Below are positions 24,314 through 32,684 of a stretch of 32,759 nucleotides of DNA, piece by piece. A program made the translations under genes and the position numbers. The stretch is from Candidatus Poribacteria bacterium (lineage in GTDB: Bacteria > Poribacteria > WGA-4E > WGA-3G), in the NCBI GenBank assembly GCA_022822085.1, contig JAJECK010000010.1:1-32759 (forward strand), written 5' to 3'. The notes under the pieces are model-generated. The model did no database searches, had not been told where the DNA came from, and saw only the letters and a program-made list of their open reading frames with translations. How positions within the stretch are numbered: the stretch's first letter is position 1; each line of letters opens with the position of its first letter.

Positions 24314-24349
24314 CTTTTAGTTTGTGCATGTCAAGACGCAAACTAAAAG
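24314..24349. promoter_or_regulatory. Perfect 11-base inverted repeat (possible operator or hairpin)
   Basis: CTTTTAGTTTG (24314-24324) and CAAACTAAAAG (24339-24349) are exact complements with a 14-base loop. It lies between the flippase-like gene and the dehydrogenase, both on the minus strand. The loop carries TTGACA on the minus strand (24334-24329), but no good -10 follows at 17 bases. No T-run follows on either strand, so an operator is at least as likely as a terminator. Confidence 0.5.
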
Positions 24350-24391
24350 TTCACGCCACAATATTCAAGAATAATAAACTTTTTTATAAGT

Positions 24392-25474
24392 TCAAACCTG
24401 TGACATCGCGTCTTTCGCTAAGTCGTTCTTTCTATTTTTATAATCCTTTGCTAATTGTAATCCAATCACTATTCCACCAACAACAACTGTAATATAAACT
24501 GTGAAAAATCGAGTTAAAAGTACAAAGGGGGTTAAAAACATCCCACTGAGCAGGCTTTTCATCAATAGAGTCGTCATAGTTTCTGCCACACCACTTGCAC
24601 CCGGTGTCGGTGCAAACAGGACAATGAAGTTTAACAACATCAGGACAACACCGAGATCCCAAAATGTAACATGTTCATTGAACGCTTTAACAATGAAATA
24701 ACTACCAATGATCCGTGCAACAAAGAAACCACAAGTTAGAAGTATACTCAAAAAACACGTAAATTTGTGTTCGCGGAGAAGTGTCCTTGCAAATGTTTTA
24801 TGTTCAATGATTAACTGCTCTATTTTCAACGTTGCACGTTCAATAAAAGAGGAAATCGGTTTAAACCTTCGTTGTGTGACATTATTTAACCAATGGAAAA
24901 AACCGAGAACAATATCCGGCTTGAATAGCAACAGTAGAAAGGTGATAAAAACCAAACTGAAGATAAAAAAACTGAAAAAACTAACTAACGTTGTTTCATC
25001 TGGCAGGGAATCTGGATTGATGAGTAGAATGCCAGCTGCTGAAAGAATAAGAACGGTTAAGGTAGATAGAAAGGCAATGATACCCGCAGTAAGTGCCCCT
25101 GACAACGGAACCCCAGAACGGGTGTAAATATAAAGATGCCCAACGCCTCCTGTTTGAAATGGCGTAATTGCAGAAACACAGAATGTCGCTAATACTGCCC
25201 GAAAACTATCTCGCAATCTAATCGTCGGTGTCACCACCCGAACAAAAATGTGGAATCGCACCCCGGCACATATCCAATCCACAAACATACAAACACATAC
25301 AATAAGCAGATATTCATATTTCATATCCAGAAATACCTGCTTTAAACCTTCTGCTCCACTTTTTAAATCTTGTGTATCACTCCAAAAGAAACTGAACAAT
25401 AACCCTACTAAAGTAAATAACGTGAAAAGAATAACACCGCGAATTATATTTTCACGGCTCAAATGTGATTGCAT
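24392..25474 (-). CDS. Flippase-like / lysylphosphatidylglycerol-synthase TM-domain membrane protein (UPF0104 type)
   Basis: The 360-residue protein has about eight membrane helices. Family features are SFRAVLATFCVSAITPFQTG leading into GVGHLYIYTRSGVPLSGAL, and the later APTPGASGVAETMTTLL, which match the P-x-x-x-G-x-x and P-x-P-G-x-x-G-x-x-E motifs of this superfamily. The soluble lysyltransferase domain of MprF is absent, so it is the membrane part alone. Such proteins are proposed to move lipid-linked or isoprenoid-linked molecules across the membrane; some are next to glycosyltransferases, which is not the case here. It is upstream of the dehydrogenase, with a 126-base gap containing an inverted repeat, so the two are probably separate transcripts. 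Confidence 0.8.
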   Translation of the reverse strand: MQSHLSRENIIRGVILFTLFTLVGLLFSFFWSDTQDLKSGAEGLKQVFLDMKYEYLLIVCVCMFVDWICAGVRFHIFVRVVTPTIRLRDSFRAVLATFCVSAITPFQTGGVGHLYIYTRSGVPLSGALTAGIIAFLSTLTVLILSAAGILLINPDSLPDETTLVSFFSFFIFSLVFITFLLLLFKPDIVLGFFHWLNNVTQRRFKPISSFIERATLKIEQLIIEHKTFARTLLREHKFTCFLSILLTCGFFVARIIGSYFIVKAFNEHVTFWDLGVVLMLLNFIVLFAPTPGASGVAETMTTLLMKSLLSGMFLTPFVLLTRFFTVYITVVVGGIVIGLQLAKDYKNRKNDLAKDAMSQV

Positions 25475-25565
25475 CGCTCTATGTTTCCTCTGTCAGGACA
25501 AGATAAGGCACGGCTTTCACCTACTTTACCATTTTTTGTTAATTATACATTATGTATACACATTC

Positions 25566-25632
25566 GCCTATAGGCGCGATTTCCAATTCTCTACCAAACC
25601 CATTGATAGTCGGCAATCGGAGTTCCCTCGGA
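25566..25632. repeat. REP-like palindrome (related to 18448-18509 and 27237-27298)
   Basis: Read on the minus strand this contains GAGGGAACTCCGATT at its start and AATCGCGCCTATAGG at its end. It shares the GAGGGAACTCCGATTxCC block with the unit at 27237-27298. A perfect 12-base palindrome CGCCTATAGGCG lies at 25565-25576. It occupies the gap between nadC and the flippase-like gene. Confidence 0.55.
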
Positions 25633-25645
25633 CAATACAATTATC

Positions 25646-26485
25646 TCATTTAAGTGTTAATGTTAAACTTATATCCATCGGCATAGCAGAATGTGTCAAG
25701 GCACCGACAGAAATATAGTCTACACCTGTTGATGCAACTGACTTCACTCGATCCATGGTAATCCCCCCAGAAGCTTCTGTGACTGCCAGGTCACCAACCA
25801 TTTGTACAACTTGCTTCATCATCTCAAGCGACATGTTATCAAGCAGTAAAATATCTGCTTTTACTTCAAGTGCCTCATTGACCTGTTCAAGAGTTTCTAC
25901 TTCCACCTCAATCTTTGCAGTATGTGGGGCAGTCTTCCTTGCACGTTGAACAGCAGGAGTTATCCCACCAGCAGCAACTATATGATTATCCTTTATGAGA
26001 ACACCGTCATATAGTCCGAATCGGTGGTTATGTCCACCCCCAACACGGACTGCGTATTTTTGAATTGCACGCCACCCAGGTGTTGTCTTTCGTGTATCAA
26101 CTATTTTCACATCATAGTCGGCAACTGCATGCACAAACTGTGACGTTAACGTTGCCACACCAGAGAGCCGTTGTAGAAAATTAAGGGCAGTCCGCTCAGC
26201 AATAAGAATTGACTTAGCAGCTCCCTGTACCTCCCCGATAGGAGTCCCTGAATTAATTGCATCACCATCGTTAACTAAGGCACGAAAAATAAGTTCAGAA
26301 TCCAATTTCAGAAAGACACGTTCTGCAATAGGTAAGCCAGCGATAATGCCATCACTTTTGGCAAGAAGCGTCCCAACACCTCTTTGCGTGGATGACACCG
26401 TTGACTCTGTAGTAATATCACCTATTCCGATGTCTTCTTCAAAAGCAAGTTCGATTAAGGCATCTATTGAACGCAGGTTAAGCAT
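25646..26485 (-). CDS. nadC: Quinolinate phosphoribosyltransferase (nicotinate-nucleotide pyrophosphorylase)
   Basis: The 279-residue length is standard for NadC. The N-terminal ALIELAFEEDIGIGDITTES, the ERTALNFLQRLSGVATLT helix, and DTRKTTPGWRAIQKYAVRVG running into GGHNHRFGLYDGVLIKDNHI are diagnostic and include the Arg, His and Lys residues that bind quinolinate and PRPP. KIEVEVETLEQ and LLDNMS follow, and EASGGITMDRV supplies the C-terminal phosphate site. The enzyme makes nicotinate mononucleotide from quinolinate in de novo NAD synthesis. nadA and nadB are not in the window. No strong ribosome-binding site precedes the ATG. REP-like repeats flank it on both sides, so it is probably monocistronic. 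Confidence 0.95.
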   Translation of the reverse strand: MLNLRSIDALIELAFEEDIGIGDITTESTVSSTQRGVGTLLAKSDGIIAGLPIAERVFLKLDSELIFRALVNDGDAINSGTPIGEVQGAAKSILIAERTALNFLQRLSGVATLTSQFVHAVADYDVKIVDTRKTTPGWRAIQKYAVRVGGGHNHRFGLYDGVLIKDNHIVAAGGITPAVQRARKTAPHTAKIEVEVETLEQVNEALEVKADILLLDNMSLEMMKQVVQMVGDLAVTEASGGITMDRVKSVASTGVDYISVGALTHSAMPMDISLTLTLK

Positions 26486-26588
26486 TATATAAATCGTATC
26501 GTGTTTTTAAATTCCGGAGGATACGAATTTTTGATGTTATCCTCCATTGTATGCATTTAGGTGTCAATTTTAGATATTTGCACCCTGG

Positions 26589-26659
26589 TAGGAGCGTTTA
26601 CAAAACGCGCCGTTGTTGTCTGAGCTGCTGACGAGGCGGGGAATGCCTAAATGGCATTC
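26589..26659. repeat. REP-like repeat region with hairpins
   Basis: TAGGAGCG at 26589-26596 opens the unit, with CGTTTacaAAACG pairing just inside it. A 7-base hairpin GAATGCC / GGCATTC (26641-26647 and 26653-26659, loop TAAAT) lies further on. A similar TGCCTAAAT block recurs at about 31206-31214. The region separates nadC from the basic hypothetical gene. Confidence 0.5.
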
Positions 26660-26725
26660 ATACCGTTGATTTCTTCCTAACCTCGCTGGTGCAACAGGAA
26701 ACACTCAAAATGAAAACATTTATTT

Positions 26726-27181
26726 CTAATACTCGATTATCTCACCGTTAATATTGCCTGCTTCGTCAATTGTAATGAATGCCAATCCAAGTGCATTTGC
26801 CAGATCAAAACCTGCTCGCCAAGATGCTTCGGAGATTTCCGAACCTTCTATATACTCACTAATAGGTTCCGAGTTATAAGTAGCTATACCAAGGTCAAGT
26901 AATTCTTCCGGTGTTGCATCTTCGTAGTTAGCGATGACATTCAAGCCGAGTTTCCATTCTCGTTCTAATTCGTTCCGATCTGCGTTTGACAGCGGATACC
27001 GTTCGAGGACGTTTTCATAACATTCCCGAGTTTCTTCTTCAAGTTCCTTTAGTCGATGCAGTCTACGTTCTTGTTCATGCCAAAGAATTTCACTGATTCG
27101 CTCATGCACGAGATTCTCTCGGACCCGTGCGCGAGATGCCGCGCCTCGCTTCCGTTTTTTCGGCTTCCTACCTTTCTTCAC
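26726..27181 (-). CDS. Hypothetical protein with strongly basic N terminus
   Basis: The 151-residue product starts at a GTG at 27181, with only a weak AAGG upstream. The first 20 residues are very basic (KKGRKPKKRKRGAASRARVR). A charged helix (LVHERISEILWHEQERRLHR then LKELEEETRECYENVL) probably forms a coiled coil, followed by a further helical part (NADRNELEREWKLGLNVIAN) and an acidic middle. The C-terminal part reads ISEASWRAGFDLANALGLAF and ITIDEAGNINGEI, compact and fold-like. No family is recognised. The basic tail could bind nucleic acid (inference from charge only). It is flanked by REP-like repeats and is a single-gene unit. Confidence 0.6.
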   Translation of the reverse strand: MKKGRKPKKRKRGAASRARVRENLVHERISEILWHEQERRLHRLKELEEETRECYENVLERYPLSNADRNELEREWKLGLNVIANYEDATPEELLDLGIATYNSEPISEYIEGSEISEASWRAGFDLANALGLAFITIDEAGNINGEIIEY

Positions 27182-27236
27182 TGGTCGATACCTTATTTTA
27201 TGGTAGATTTTGAATTTATTAGACAGTATTGAACTG

Positions 27237-27298
27237 TAGGAGGGAACTCCGATTCCCGTCTATTCCTATGTTCCATCGCGATTTTGAGATCGCTTGGA
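27237..27298. repeat. REP-like palindrome (TAGGAGGGAACTCCGATTCCC unit)
   Basis: The unit begins TAGGAGGGAACTCCGATTCC and ends with GCGATTTTGAGATCGCTTGGA, giving imperfect terminal pairing over about 20 bases. It is related to the units at 18448-18509 and 25566-25632. Confidence 0.55.
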
Positions 27299-27338
27299 CA
27301 GAGGAAATGTAGAATTATTTCTATAATCCACTATAGTA

Positions 27339-27359
27339 GGCGCGGTTTGAAACCGCGCC
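27339..27359. repeat. Perfect GC-rich hairpin
   Basis: GGCGCGGTTT and AAACCGCGCC are exact complements around a single central G. No T-run follows on either side, so it looks like a REP element and not an intrinsic terminator, although it lies 21 bases after the stop of the isomerase-like gene. Confidence 0.6.
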
Positions 27360-27379
27360 ATTTCTGAAGCGTAAAATTC

Positions 27380-28294
27380 CTAATATCTCTCCAAATATGG
27401 TGTAAGAAATTTCTTAGCGTCTTCCGTGACATCCCATGCGTTTGCCCAGAAACAGAGATCAATGGAGAACCACTCGCCATCATAACCCGTTTCATCCATG
27501 ATAACAGGAATGATAGCATCAAAGTCAAGCACACCATCACCGAAAGGTGCGTGCGTACTCGTATGGTCATCGTGAAGTGTATTATCAGAATCAATGAGAT
27601 GGAAATGCCCTATCTCACCTTTCAATTGACGTGCAAGTTCAATAACGCCGTTATCACCTAATGTCTCCTTCTCACCGACTTGCCGTGAACCGACAGTAGC
27701 ACACATCTGTGCGTGGCACGTGTCAAACATTACCTTGAAATTAGGATGATCCACTGCCTTCGGCAAATTAATTATATCACTCGGTTTATTGAACATAAAA
27801 CCTGGCTCGAATTCCCAAAGCATCAACACACCATGATCTTCAGCGACCTGTGCACATCGTCTCCAAAGTGATACGATACGATCCCACGCTTTTTCACGTT
27901 CAACCCCTGGGACTTCTTCTTCAGCATCAGATACAGTGTCTACACGGATAGAGGGTGACCCAAGATCGAGAGCAAGCTGCAGATTTCGCCTAAATAACTT
28001 AAAGTAAAAATCATCTTCCTGTGCTTCATCTGAACCAGGGCCAGGGTGCGACCAGAAATCTGCTGCCAATCCAGAGACTTCCAAACCGTAATAACTGATC
28101 AACCCTTTGACGGCATCCCGATCACTTTTCATCGGATAATCGTTAATGTCAATATGCGGTTTAAATGCACCAATTTCAACGCCATCAAATTCAAGCTCTC
28201 CCAACCGTTTCACAACATCGTCGAATGGCACAGGATTATCTTCATAGGGTCCAAATGCATAAGCCCAACTCCCAATTGACAATTTTTTTGCCAT
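27380..28294 (-). CDS. Sugar phosphate isomerase/epimerase family TIM-barrel protein
   Basis: The 304-residue protein has the xylose-isomerase-like (AP endonuclease family 2) TIM barrel. The first strand is LSIGSWAYAFGPYEDN. LEFDGVEIGAF carries the typical first-barrel Glu. LMLWEFEPGFMFN, FKVMFDTCHAQM and IGHFHLIDSD carry the expected metal-binding Glu, Asp/His and His residues, and YDGEWFSIDLCFW closes the barrel. The family includes sugar isomerases, epimerases, IolE/IolI dehydratases and hydroxypyruvate isomerase; substrate is not assigned. TAGGAGGAAA lies directly before the ATG. It is transcribed after the acyltransferase gene, with a 90-base gap, and may belong to sugar catabolism along with the mannose-isomerase-like protein upstream. 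Confidence 0.85.
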   Translation of the reverse strand: MAKKLSIGSWAYAFGPYEDNPVPFDDVVKRLGELEFDGVEIGAFKPHIDINDYPMKSDRDAVKGLISYYGLEVSGLAADFWSHPGPGSDEAQEDDFYFKLFRRNLQLALDLGSPSIRVDTVSDAEEEVPGVEREKAWDRIVSLWRRCAQVAEDHGVLMLWEFEPGFMFNKPSDIINLPKAVDHPNFKVMFDTCHAQMCATVGSRQVGEKETLGDNGVIELARQLKGEIGHFHLIDSDNTLHDDHTSTHAPFGDGVLDFDAIIPVIMDETGYDGEWFSIDLCFWANAWDVTEDAKKFLTPYLERY

Positions 28295-28384
28295 GTTTTC
28301 CTCCTATAGGATATAAATGTAATTTTCTATATTGATATGCGGTATCTAACCGCACTTTGTAGCAAAACTTTTATTTTTTCCCGT

Positions 28385-29599
28385 TTATATACCAGCAACC
28401 AAATTCCGAACTTCTGTCTCAAGCTCAGTCGTAATTCGTTCTACCGTCTCTTTCTTCTGTGTTTTATAGGTATCATAGTTCTCCAAAAGATTGATCGGTT
28501 CACCTGCGCGTATAGAGGCAACGCGCGGTCCCTGCATACTTCCTTTACCAAACACTTCTTTTTCCAACCTAAATATCACTTCAAGGTAGCGTTCTGGAGA
28601 GGGTTCCTCAGCAACATATCCATCCGTAATAGCGATGAAATTTATTAATCGGTCTAAATCAGGATAAAATCGCTGGAATTTCTGAAGTTGTTCCTCATGG
28701 ATTTTCCGTTCATACGCTGTCATCTGATCAATATCTCTGTAAACCTCTGCATCAACAATGTTCTTCAACGCGCGAATACGGGTAAGGACATCGTTGTCAG
28801 ATTGGATACCTAATATCTTTTCAACGTGCGATAAAATCTGTTCCTTGAGTCCTTGAATTAGATCGTTGAGCGGCGCGGAAGGTTCTACTTTATATTGATA
28901 TTCATCTGCTAATGTTGATAAAATAGCGATGCCAATTCGCCTAAGTCGTTCATACCTTTCAACTGATGTGCGTGATTCAGACGGAAGTATATTTCGTTCT
29001 AAGTTAGTTAGGGCAGTATCAATCACGTTCCACATATCTTGTGTATAACGATATTTAATACCAAGGGGAAAAACATAAAGCGGTTTGTCAATCTCCCCCT
29101 TTTTCATATCGTCTATTGCCCAAAAACAGAGTTGAACAACACCCCTTTCAAAACGCATCACGGTGTCATTCTGGTGTGATATTTCCCCTTCTCCAAAGAT
29201 GACAAGCGGCCATTTCCCTTCAGATAATACTTCACGAGTCGTTCTGAAAGCGTTTCTATCCGCAGTCCCACGTACTACAGAATATGCTCCACACCACTGC
29301 ATCACTGCACTGCGCATGCCACCGAATCTACCTCTATCAAATACTTCTCTTGCCGCCATATAGTAAAACGGTTGCGCAATATGTTTTGACAATAGAAACA
29401 TGGTATAAGGATCGTCAGATGCCGCATGGTTGGGAGATATTAATGTGGGATTGCCACGTGTCGATTCTATTCTTTCTATTGTCTCCGAATCTATGTCTAA
29501 GGTCATTCCCTTCAAATAAAACCGGTTGACAATTGGCATAATGGCATTGACAACCTTTATCGCACTCAGATTCGGTTTAGGGGGTTTGAAGTCTAACAT
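28385..29599 (-). CDS. PlsC-type 1-acylglycerol-3-phosphate acyltransferase family protein
   Basis: In this 404-residue protein the acyltransferase signature HxxxxD is His58 to Asp63 (SPNHAASDDPY). A FGEGEIS motif at 135-141 stands in for the usual FPEGTRS. The intervening YYMAAREVFDRGRFGG and MQWCGAYSVVRGTADRNAFR are typical of the family. The C-terminal half (from about 200) is long and helical, with several coiled-coil-like stretches, and is not part of the standard PlsC domain. The enzyme should transfer an acyl chain to a lysophospholipid or related acceptor at the membrane, although the first helix (VVNAIMPIVNRFYL) is only weakly hydrophobic. It is followed by the isomerase-like gene and preceded, 73 bases away, by the mannose-isomerase-like gene. 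Confidence 0.83.
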   Translation of the reverse strand: MLDFKPPKPNLSAIKVVNAIMPIVNRFYLKGMTLDIDSETIERIESTRGNPTLISPNHAASDDPYTMFLLSKHIAQPFYYMAAREVFDRGRFGGMRSAVMQWCGAYSVVRGTADRNAFRTTREVLSEGKWPLVIFGEGEISHQNDTVMRFERGVVQLCFWAIDDMKKGEIDKPLYVFPLGIKYRYTQDMWNVIDTALTNLERNILPSESRTSVERYERLRRIGIAILSTLADEYQYKVEPSAPLNDLIQGLKEQILSHVEKILGIQSDNDVLTRIRALKNIVDAEVYRDIDQMTAYERKIHEEQLQKFQRFYPDLDRLINFIAITDGYVAEEPSPERYLEVIFRLEKEVFGKGSMQGPRVASIRAGEPINLLENYDTYKTQKKETVERITTELETEVRNLVAGI

Positions 29600-29672
29600 T
29601 ACGGACTGCCGTTTTGGTATTCGGAGTGTCCCTAACGCAATATGTTATTGCACACTACGTGTTATACTATTC

Positions 29673-30779
29673 TTAAATGTTCGGAGGATAACAACAGATT
29701 ATTTCCAGCGGTTCATCACTAGTACTAACGATGGCATAACTGGATAAGCATCTTGGAATGAAGAATGACTTACCACGTTTGAGGGAAATATCTTCAAATT
29801 CACCACGCAAAACACCTTCACCACCTAATGTAACAAGGACATAAAACCCCTTACCTGCAGGCATACTGAGTGTTGAAGTTACCGTCAAACGTGAACAGCC
29901 AAAGTATTGTAACGCTTCTTCAGGCACAATGCGGTCTTCTCGGTTATCCCCTTCTGCTCTCACAAGTTCGGGAGACCGTCTAATGTAGTTGTTGAGATAG
30001 TCTAACTCAAGTTTGTCAAATTCAGCAGCATCTACAGCCAAATCCCATCCAAGCCCGAGGTGCCCATCTTCCTTATCATAAGGAAAGCCTTCCCATTCAG
30101 CAAGTATATTCCAATCTGTTGGTTCTTGTGGTTCAAGTACGCAAAGTCCTGTTCCGAGTGAATGCACAATCGGTGTTCGCAAGAAATAGACCTCGCCGAC
30201 CTTCGGTTCTACGACATGCATAAGACTTCGCAATGTTTCAATATCTTGTGCTTCCATTAAACGTCGGAATTCGGATTTTTCAATCGCATCTTTCCAGCCA
30301 ATCCATGCCTTTGCCCCCGGGCGAGTCCCAATCAATATCCACGCTTCGTTCTTGCCAAACGGTGAGTTTAGGTGTTCTTTAGAAAAATCTGGGTTCGGAT
30401 GCCAGTGGATTGGAATGTGTGCTCCTTCACCAACATCAAATATCTTGAGCAGCACGCCTAAGTCAGTCCCGAATTTCTCAACGTGCACACTCCCAAGTGT
30501 GTCTTCAGGAAAGGCATCTAATAACTCTTTTAATAAAACTATTTCTCCACTCGGGAGTTGAATCAGACTAAAACCTTTTTCTGGAGGGTTATCTCTACCG
30601 GGGGTAATCGCTCTATTTGTAGAAAAAATCCATTCTTCTGAATAATAATCATCTTTCGGATCGGGTTCACCCATAAATTCAGCACGAAGTTTCCCACCGT
30701 TATAGAAGTGCAAGTATGTGTTCGGTGCTAAAGCGATGGGTGCATTTAACATTGACTTTAATTCTGTTTGTGTTGCCAT
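29673..30779 (-). CDS. Type I mannose-6-phosphate-isomerase-like protein
   Basis: The 368-residue protein shows the phosphomannose isomerase pattern. It has YYSEEWIFST near the N terminus (usual AEEW), IPIHWHPNPDFSKEHLNSPF leading to GKNEAWIL with likely zinc ligands H125 or H127, H136 and E145, and VHSLGTG as the later His site. The C-terminal third forms a second cupin-like barrel (LSMPAGKGFYVLVTLGGEGV). Classical ManA interconverts mannose-6-phosphate and fructose-6-phosphate; this is a divergent member and could act on another sugar. The ATG at 30779 is preceded by AAAGAGAGGA. It is the first gene of the minus-strand series with the acyltransferase and TIM-barrel genes. Confidence 0.8.
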   Translation of the reverse strand: MATQTELKSMLNAPIALAPNTYLHFYNGGKLRAEFMGEPDPKDDYYSEEWIFSTNRAITPGRDNPPEKGFSLIQLPSGEIVLLKELLDAFPEDTLGSVHVEKFGTDLGVLLKIFDVGEGAHIPIHWHPNPDFSKEHLNSPFGKNEAWILIGTRPGAKAWIGWKDAIEKSEFRRLMEAQDIETLRSLMHVVEPKVGEVYFLRTPIVHSLGTGLCVLEPQEPTDWNILAEWEGFPYDKEDGHLGLGWDLAVDAAEFDKLELDYLNNYIRRSPELVRAEGDNREDRIVPEEALQYFGCSRLTVTSTLSMPAGKGFYVLVTLGGEGVLRGEFEDISLKRGKSFFIPRCLSSYAIVSTSDEPLEIICCYPPNI

Positions 30780-31173
30780 ATTGCTGTCCTCTCTTTATCT
30801 TTATACTATAATTTTATCATTATAGAGGCGTTTTGTCAAGAGTCTTTTAGAGAGAGTCAGGGTGATTAGTTTTCGGTATTTTATCACAAATGTTATATTT
30901 CAGGAATGAATTATCAGGGGTTGGGATGAGTACAAGCGGTCCTCATAACTGTCAACTTAAGAAGATAGATCCGCTTTAGGGATGTCTTCAGTCTCGTCCG
31001 GACGGGACTAAAAAGGGTTCCCAAAATAGAAATTCCTTAATATGATATAAACTTCTTGTTACACCCATTCAACAAATATTCATAATACTAAATAACCCTG
31101 CATGGTTAGAGTTTGAATTTTCAGCGTGCTTTTGTTAAGATAAGTTGTTCCGATGCTGGTAAAAAACGGAATC

Positions 31174-31236
31174 GGGGTTGAAAACCCCTCCAACAAAAGG
31201 TAAGATGCCTAAATTGACGTTCATGGTGCATTTAGG
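31174..31236. repeat. REP-like hairpin cluster
   Basis: GGGGTT/AACCCC pairs at 31174-31188, and CCTAAAT/ATTTAGG pairs at 31208-31214 and 31230-31236. The TGCCTAAAT block and a nearby GGTGC are shared with the repeat near 26640-26705. Confidence 0.45.
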
Positions 31237-31281
31237 AAACCGCACCAACAACTCAAAAACTAAATTATCGTATTAACAAAT

Positions 31282-31311
31282 TTGACAAAATTAACCCTTT
31301 AATGCAATAAT
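31282..31311 (+). promoter_or_regulatory. Candidate sigma-70 promoter for the second PhyH gene
   Basis: A perfect TTGACA (31282-31287) is followed after 18 bases by AATAAT (31306-31311). This would give a leader of about 100 bases before the ATG at 31419. A lone TATAAT at 31362-31367 lacks a matching -35. Confidence 0.45.
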
Positions 31312-31373
31312 TGCGTCACCTTATAGGTAACATAGAGTGATTTGATCTAACACATTTTCATTATAATAGTGAC

Positions 31374-31410
31374 TTCGGTGTAACAACATTATCAAAGCAC
31401 CGAAAGGAGG
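31374..31410 (+). promoter_or_regulatory. Hairpin abutting the ribosome-binding site of the second PhyH gene
   Basis: TTCGGTG (31374-31380) pairs with CACCGAA (31398-31404); the second arm runs into AAAGGAGG (31403-31410), a near-perfect Shine-Dalgarno 8 bases before the ATG. Folding could partly hide the ribosome-binding site. Confidence 0.4.
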
Positions 31411-31418
31411 AAATGTAA

Positions 31419-32594
31419 ATGGACGCTAATGATTCACCGACTACGGAAACCTATCGTGCACCCGCTTATGCAGATTTCAACCCTGAGCATTCGGCACCGG
31501 GTGCCACACCAGAACGGTTAGAACACATGAAGGAACACGGTTTTGTAATTATCAACGACTTTGTTGGCAACCCTTGGATTCCTAAACTACGGGAGGCAGG
31601 TCGACGTGTTACAGAGGCATGTGCACCTGAAAACAAATACGACGTAATTGACTGTTCAAAGGGATATGTCCATCGGACAGGACAAGAACAACCTTGGGCA
31701 ATTCGCGGTATTATACATCCTGCCTTTGGCGAGCCCAGTTTCAATGAATTTCACGGCTCAACCGATTTCTTAGATTTTATCGCATCTTGGTGTCATGGAC
31801 TTCAACCGGAAGACCTTACGTTTAGAGGTACTCTACTATGGGCAAATCCGCGTACACACGAAAATAAACTCGGATGGCACAGAGATGTAACATGGTGGGG
31901 AACTGGAAAAGCATACTTCGCGCAAAAAGAGGTACGAGGTGACGGACCTGAAGCATACTCTGAAGAGGTAGAGAGAATTCGTTGGAAAGAAATACAGGAA
32001 AATAACGCCAAGAATCTCAAAGAACGTAATGGCGTGAGTATGTTTTTGGCTTTGGCTGATGACGAATGTCACGAACTTGTCCCCGGCAGCCATGACCGGT
32101 GGCGAACCCCGTTCGAACATGATGTTTTATTACCGAAGTCCATGAAAGACGCAGGTATACCGTATACACCCAGTTGGAATGGCAGCGACCCATTACCCGG
32201 TCAGGTTGCAATTCGCCTGAAGGCAGGGGAAGCTCTGATACGAAACGGAGCAACGATCCATACAGGACATACCGTCCCTGAACGTGAACGCAATACCTTG
32301 TCTATTGGTTGGTCAAAATGGTCAGGAGAATCCGAAGACGAACCTTCAGTAGCAGATGTTCGGCATGCATGGCAACTTGATCCAGCTGTCAGAGATGCAC
32401 TCCCTCATAAATGGATGCAAACTGCATGGGATCGTTGGGCAGCAACACAAAAACTCGGGGATACCCTTGAAGACCGCTACACTGGGTTTGATATCAATCA
32501 TATCAAATCTGGAATGGTGCTCGGATGGCGGGGAGAACTTGAAAAGGAAACCGCTGCCGCTGCGACTGAGAGCTCAGACGCTGACTCTGAATAA
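31419..32594 (+). CDS. Phytanoyl-CoA dioxygenase (PhyH) family protein, longer form
   Basis: In this 391-residue protein the Fe(II) ligands are H154 and D156 (LGWHRDVTWWG), with the distal His at H281 or H284 (IHTGHTVPERERNT) and Arg289 or Arg291 as the likely 2-oxoglutarate contact. LEHMKEHGFVIINDFV is the typical PhyH opening. An insert of about 45 residues (165-210; acidic and basic, EEVERIRWKEIQENNAKNLK) separates the HxD from VPGSH. A C-terminal acidic tail (ESSDADSE) ends the protein. It differs enough from the PhyH at 7007 to be a separate subfamily. AAAGGAGG precedes the start. The neighbours do not reveal its substrate; it appears to be monocistronic. Confidence 0.88.
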   Translation: MDANDSPTTETYRAPAYADFNPEHSAPGATPERLEHMKEHGFVIINDFVGNPWIPKLREAGRRVTEACAPENKYDVIDCSKGYVHRTGQEQPWAIRGIIHPAFGEPSFNEFHGSTDFLDFIASWCHGLQPEDLTFRGTLLWANPRTHENKLGWHRDVTWWGTGKAYFAQKEVRGDGPEAYSEEVERIRWKEIQENNAKNLKERNGVSMFLALADDECHELVPGSHDRWRTPFEHDVLLPKSMKDAGIPYTPSWNGSDPLPGQVAIRLKAGEALIRNGATIHTGHTVPERERNTLSIGWSKWSGESEDEPSVADVRHAWQLDPAVRDALPHKWMQTAWDRWAATQKLGDTLEDRYTGFDINHIKSGMVLGWRGELEKETAAAATESSDADSE

Positions 32595-32684
32595 ACCATC
32601 TTAGGATATAACCTATTATAACGACTTGTGCCAGTTATTTCTTTTTATGTAATATTAGATTTCACATATTTAATTTTTTTCTTT

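Larger units (their letters stand above)
30780..31418. other. 639-base intergenic region with palindromes and the PhyH promoter
   Basis: No coding sequence is seen. The region holds a 20-base palindrome AGTCTCGTCCGGACGGGACT at 30990-31009 (one G-T pair), REP-like hairpins at 31174-31236, a candidate promoter at 31282-31311 and a hairpin next to the ribosome-binding site of the second PhyH gene. It also contains the divergent promoter region of the mannose-isomerase-like gene close to 30800-30840, where no exact promoter could be fixed. Confidence 0.55.

Noticed and set aside
24708-25127. A 139-codon plus-strand ORF
   Set aside because: It lies entirely antisense to the flippase-like gene, has low-complexity basic composition and no start context; it is a frame shadow.
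25248-25718. A 156-codon plus-strand ORF
   Set aside because: It crosses the ends of two real minus-strand genes and a REP-like gap, with no recognisable domain or ribosome-binding site.
27339-27359. GC-rich hairpin as an intrinsic terminator of the isomerase-like gene
   Set aside because: No T-run follows the stem on the minus strand, and similar palindromes occur in gaps unrelated to gene ends.
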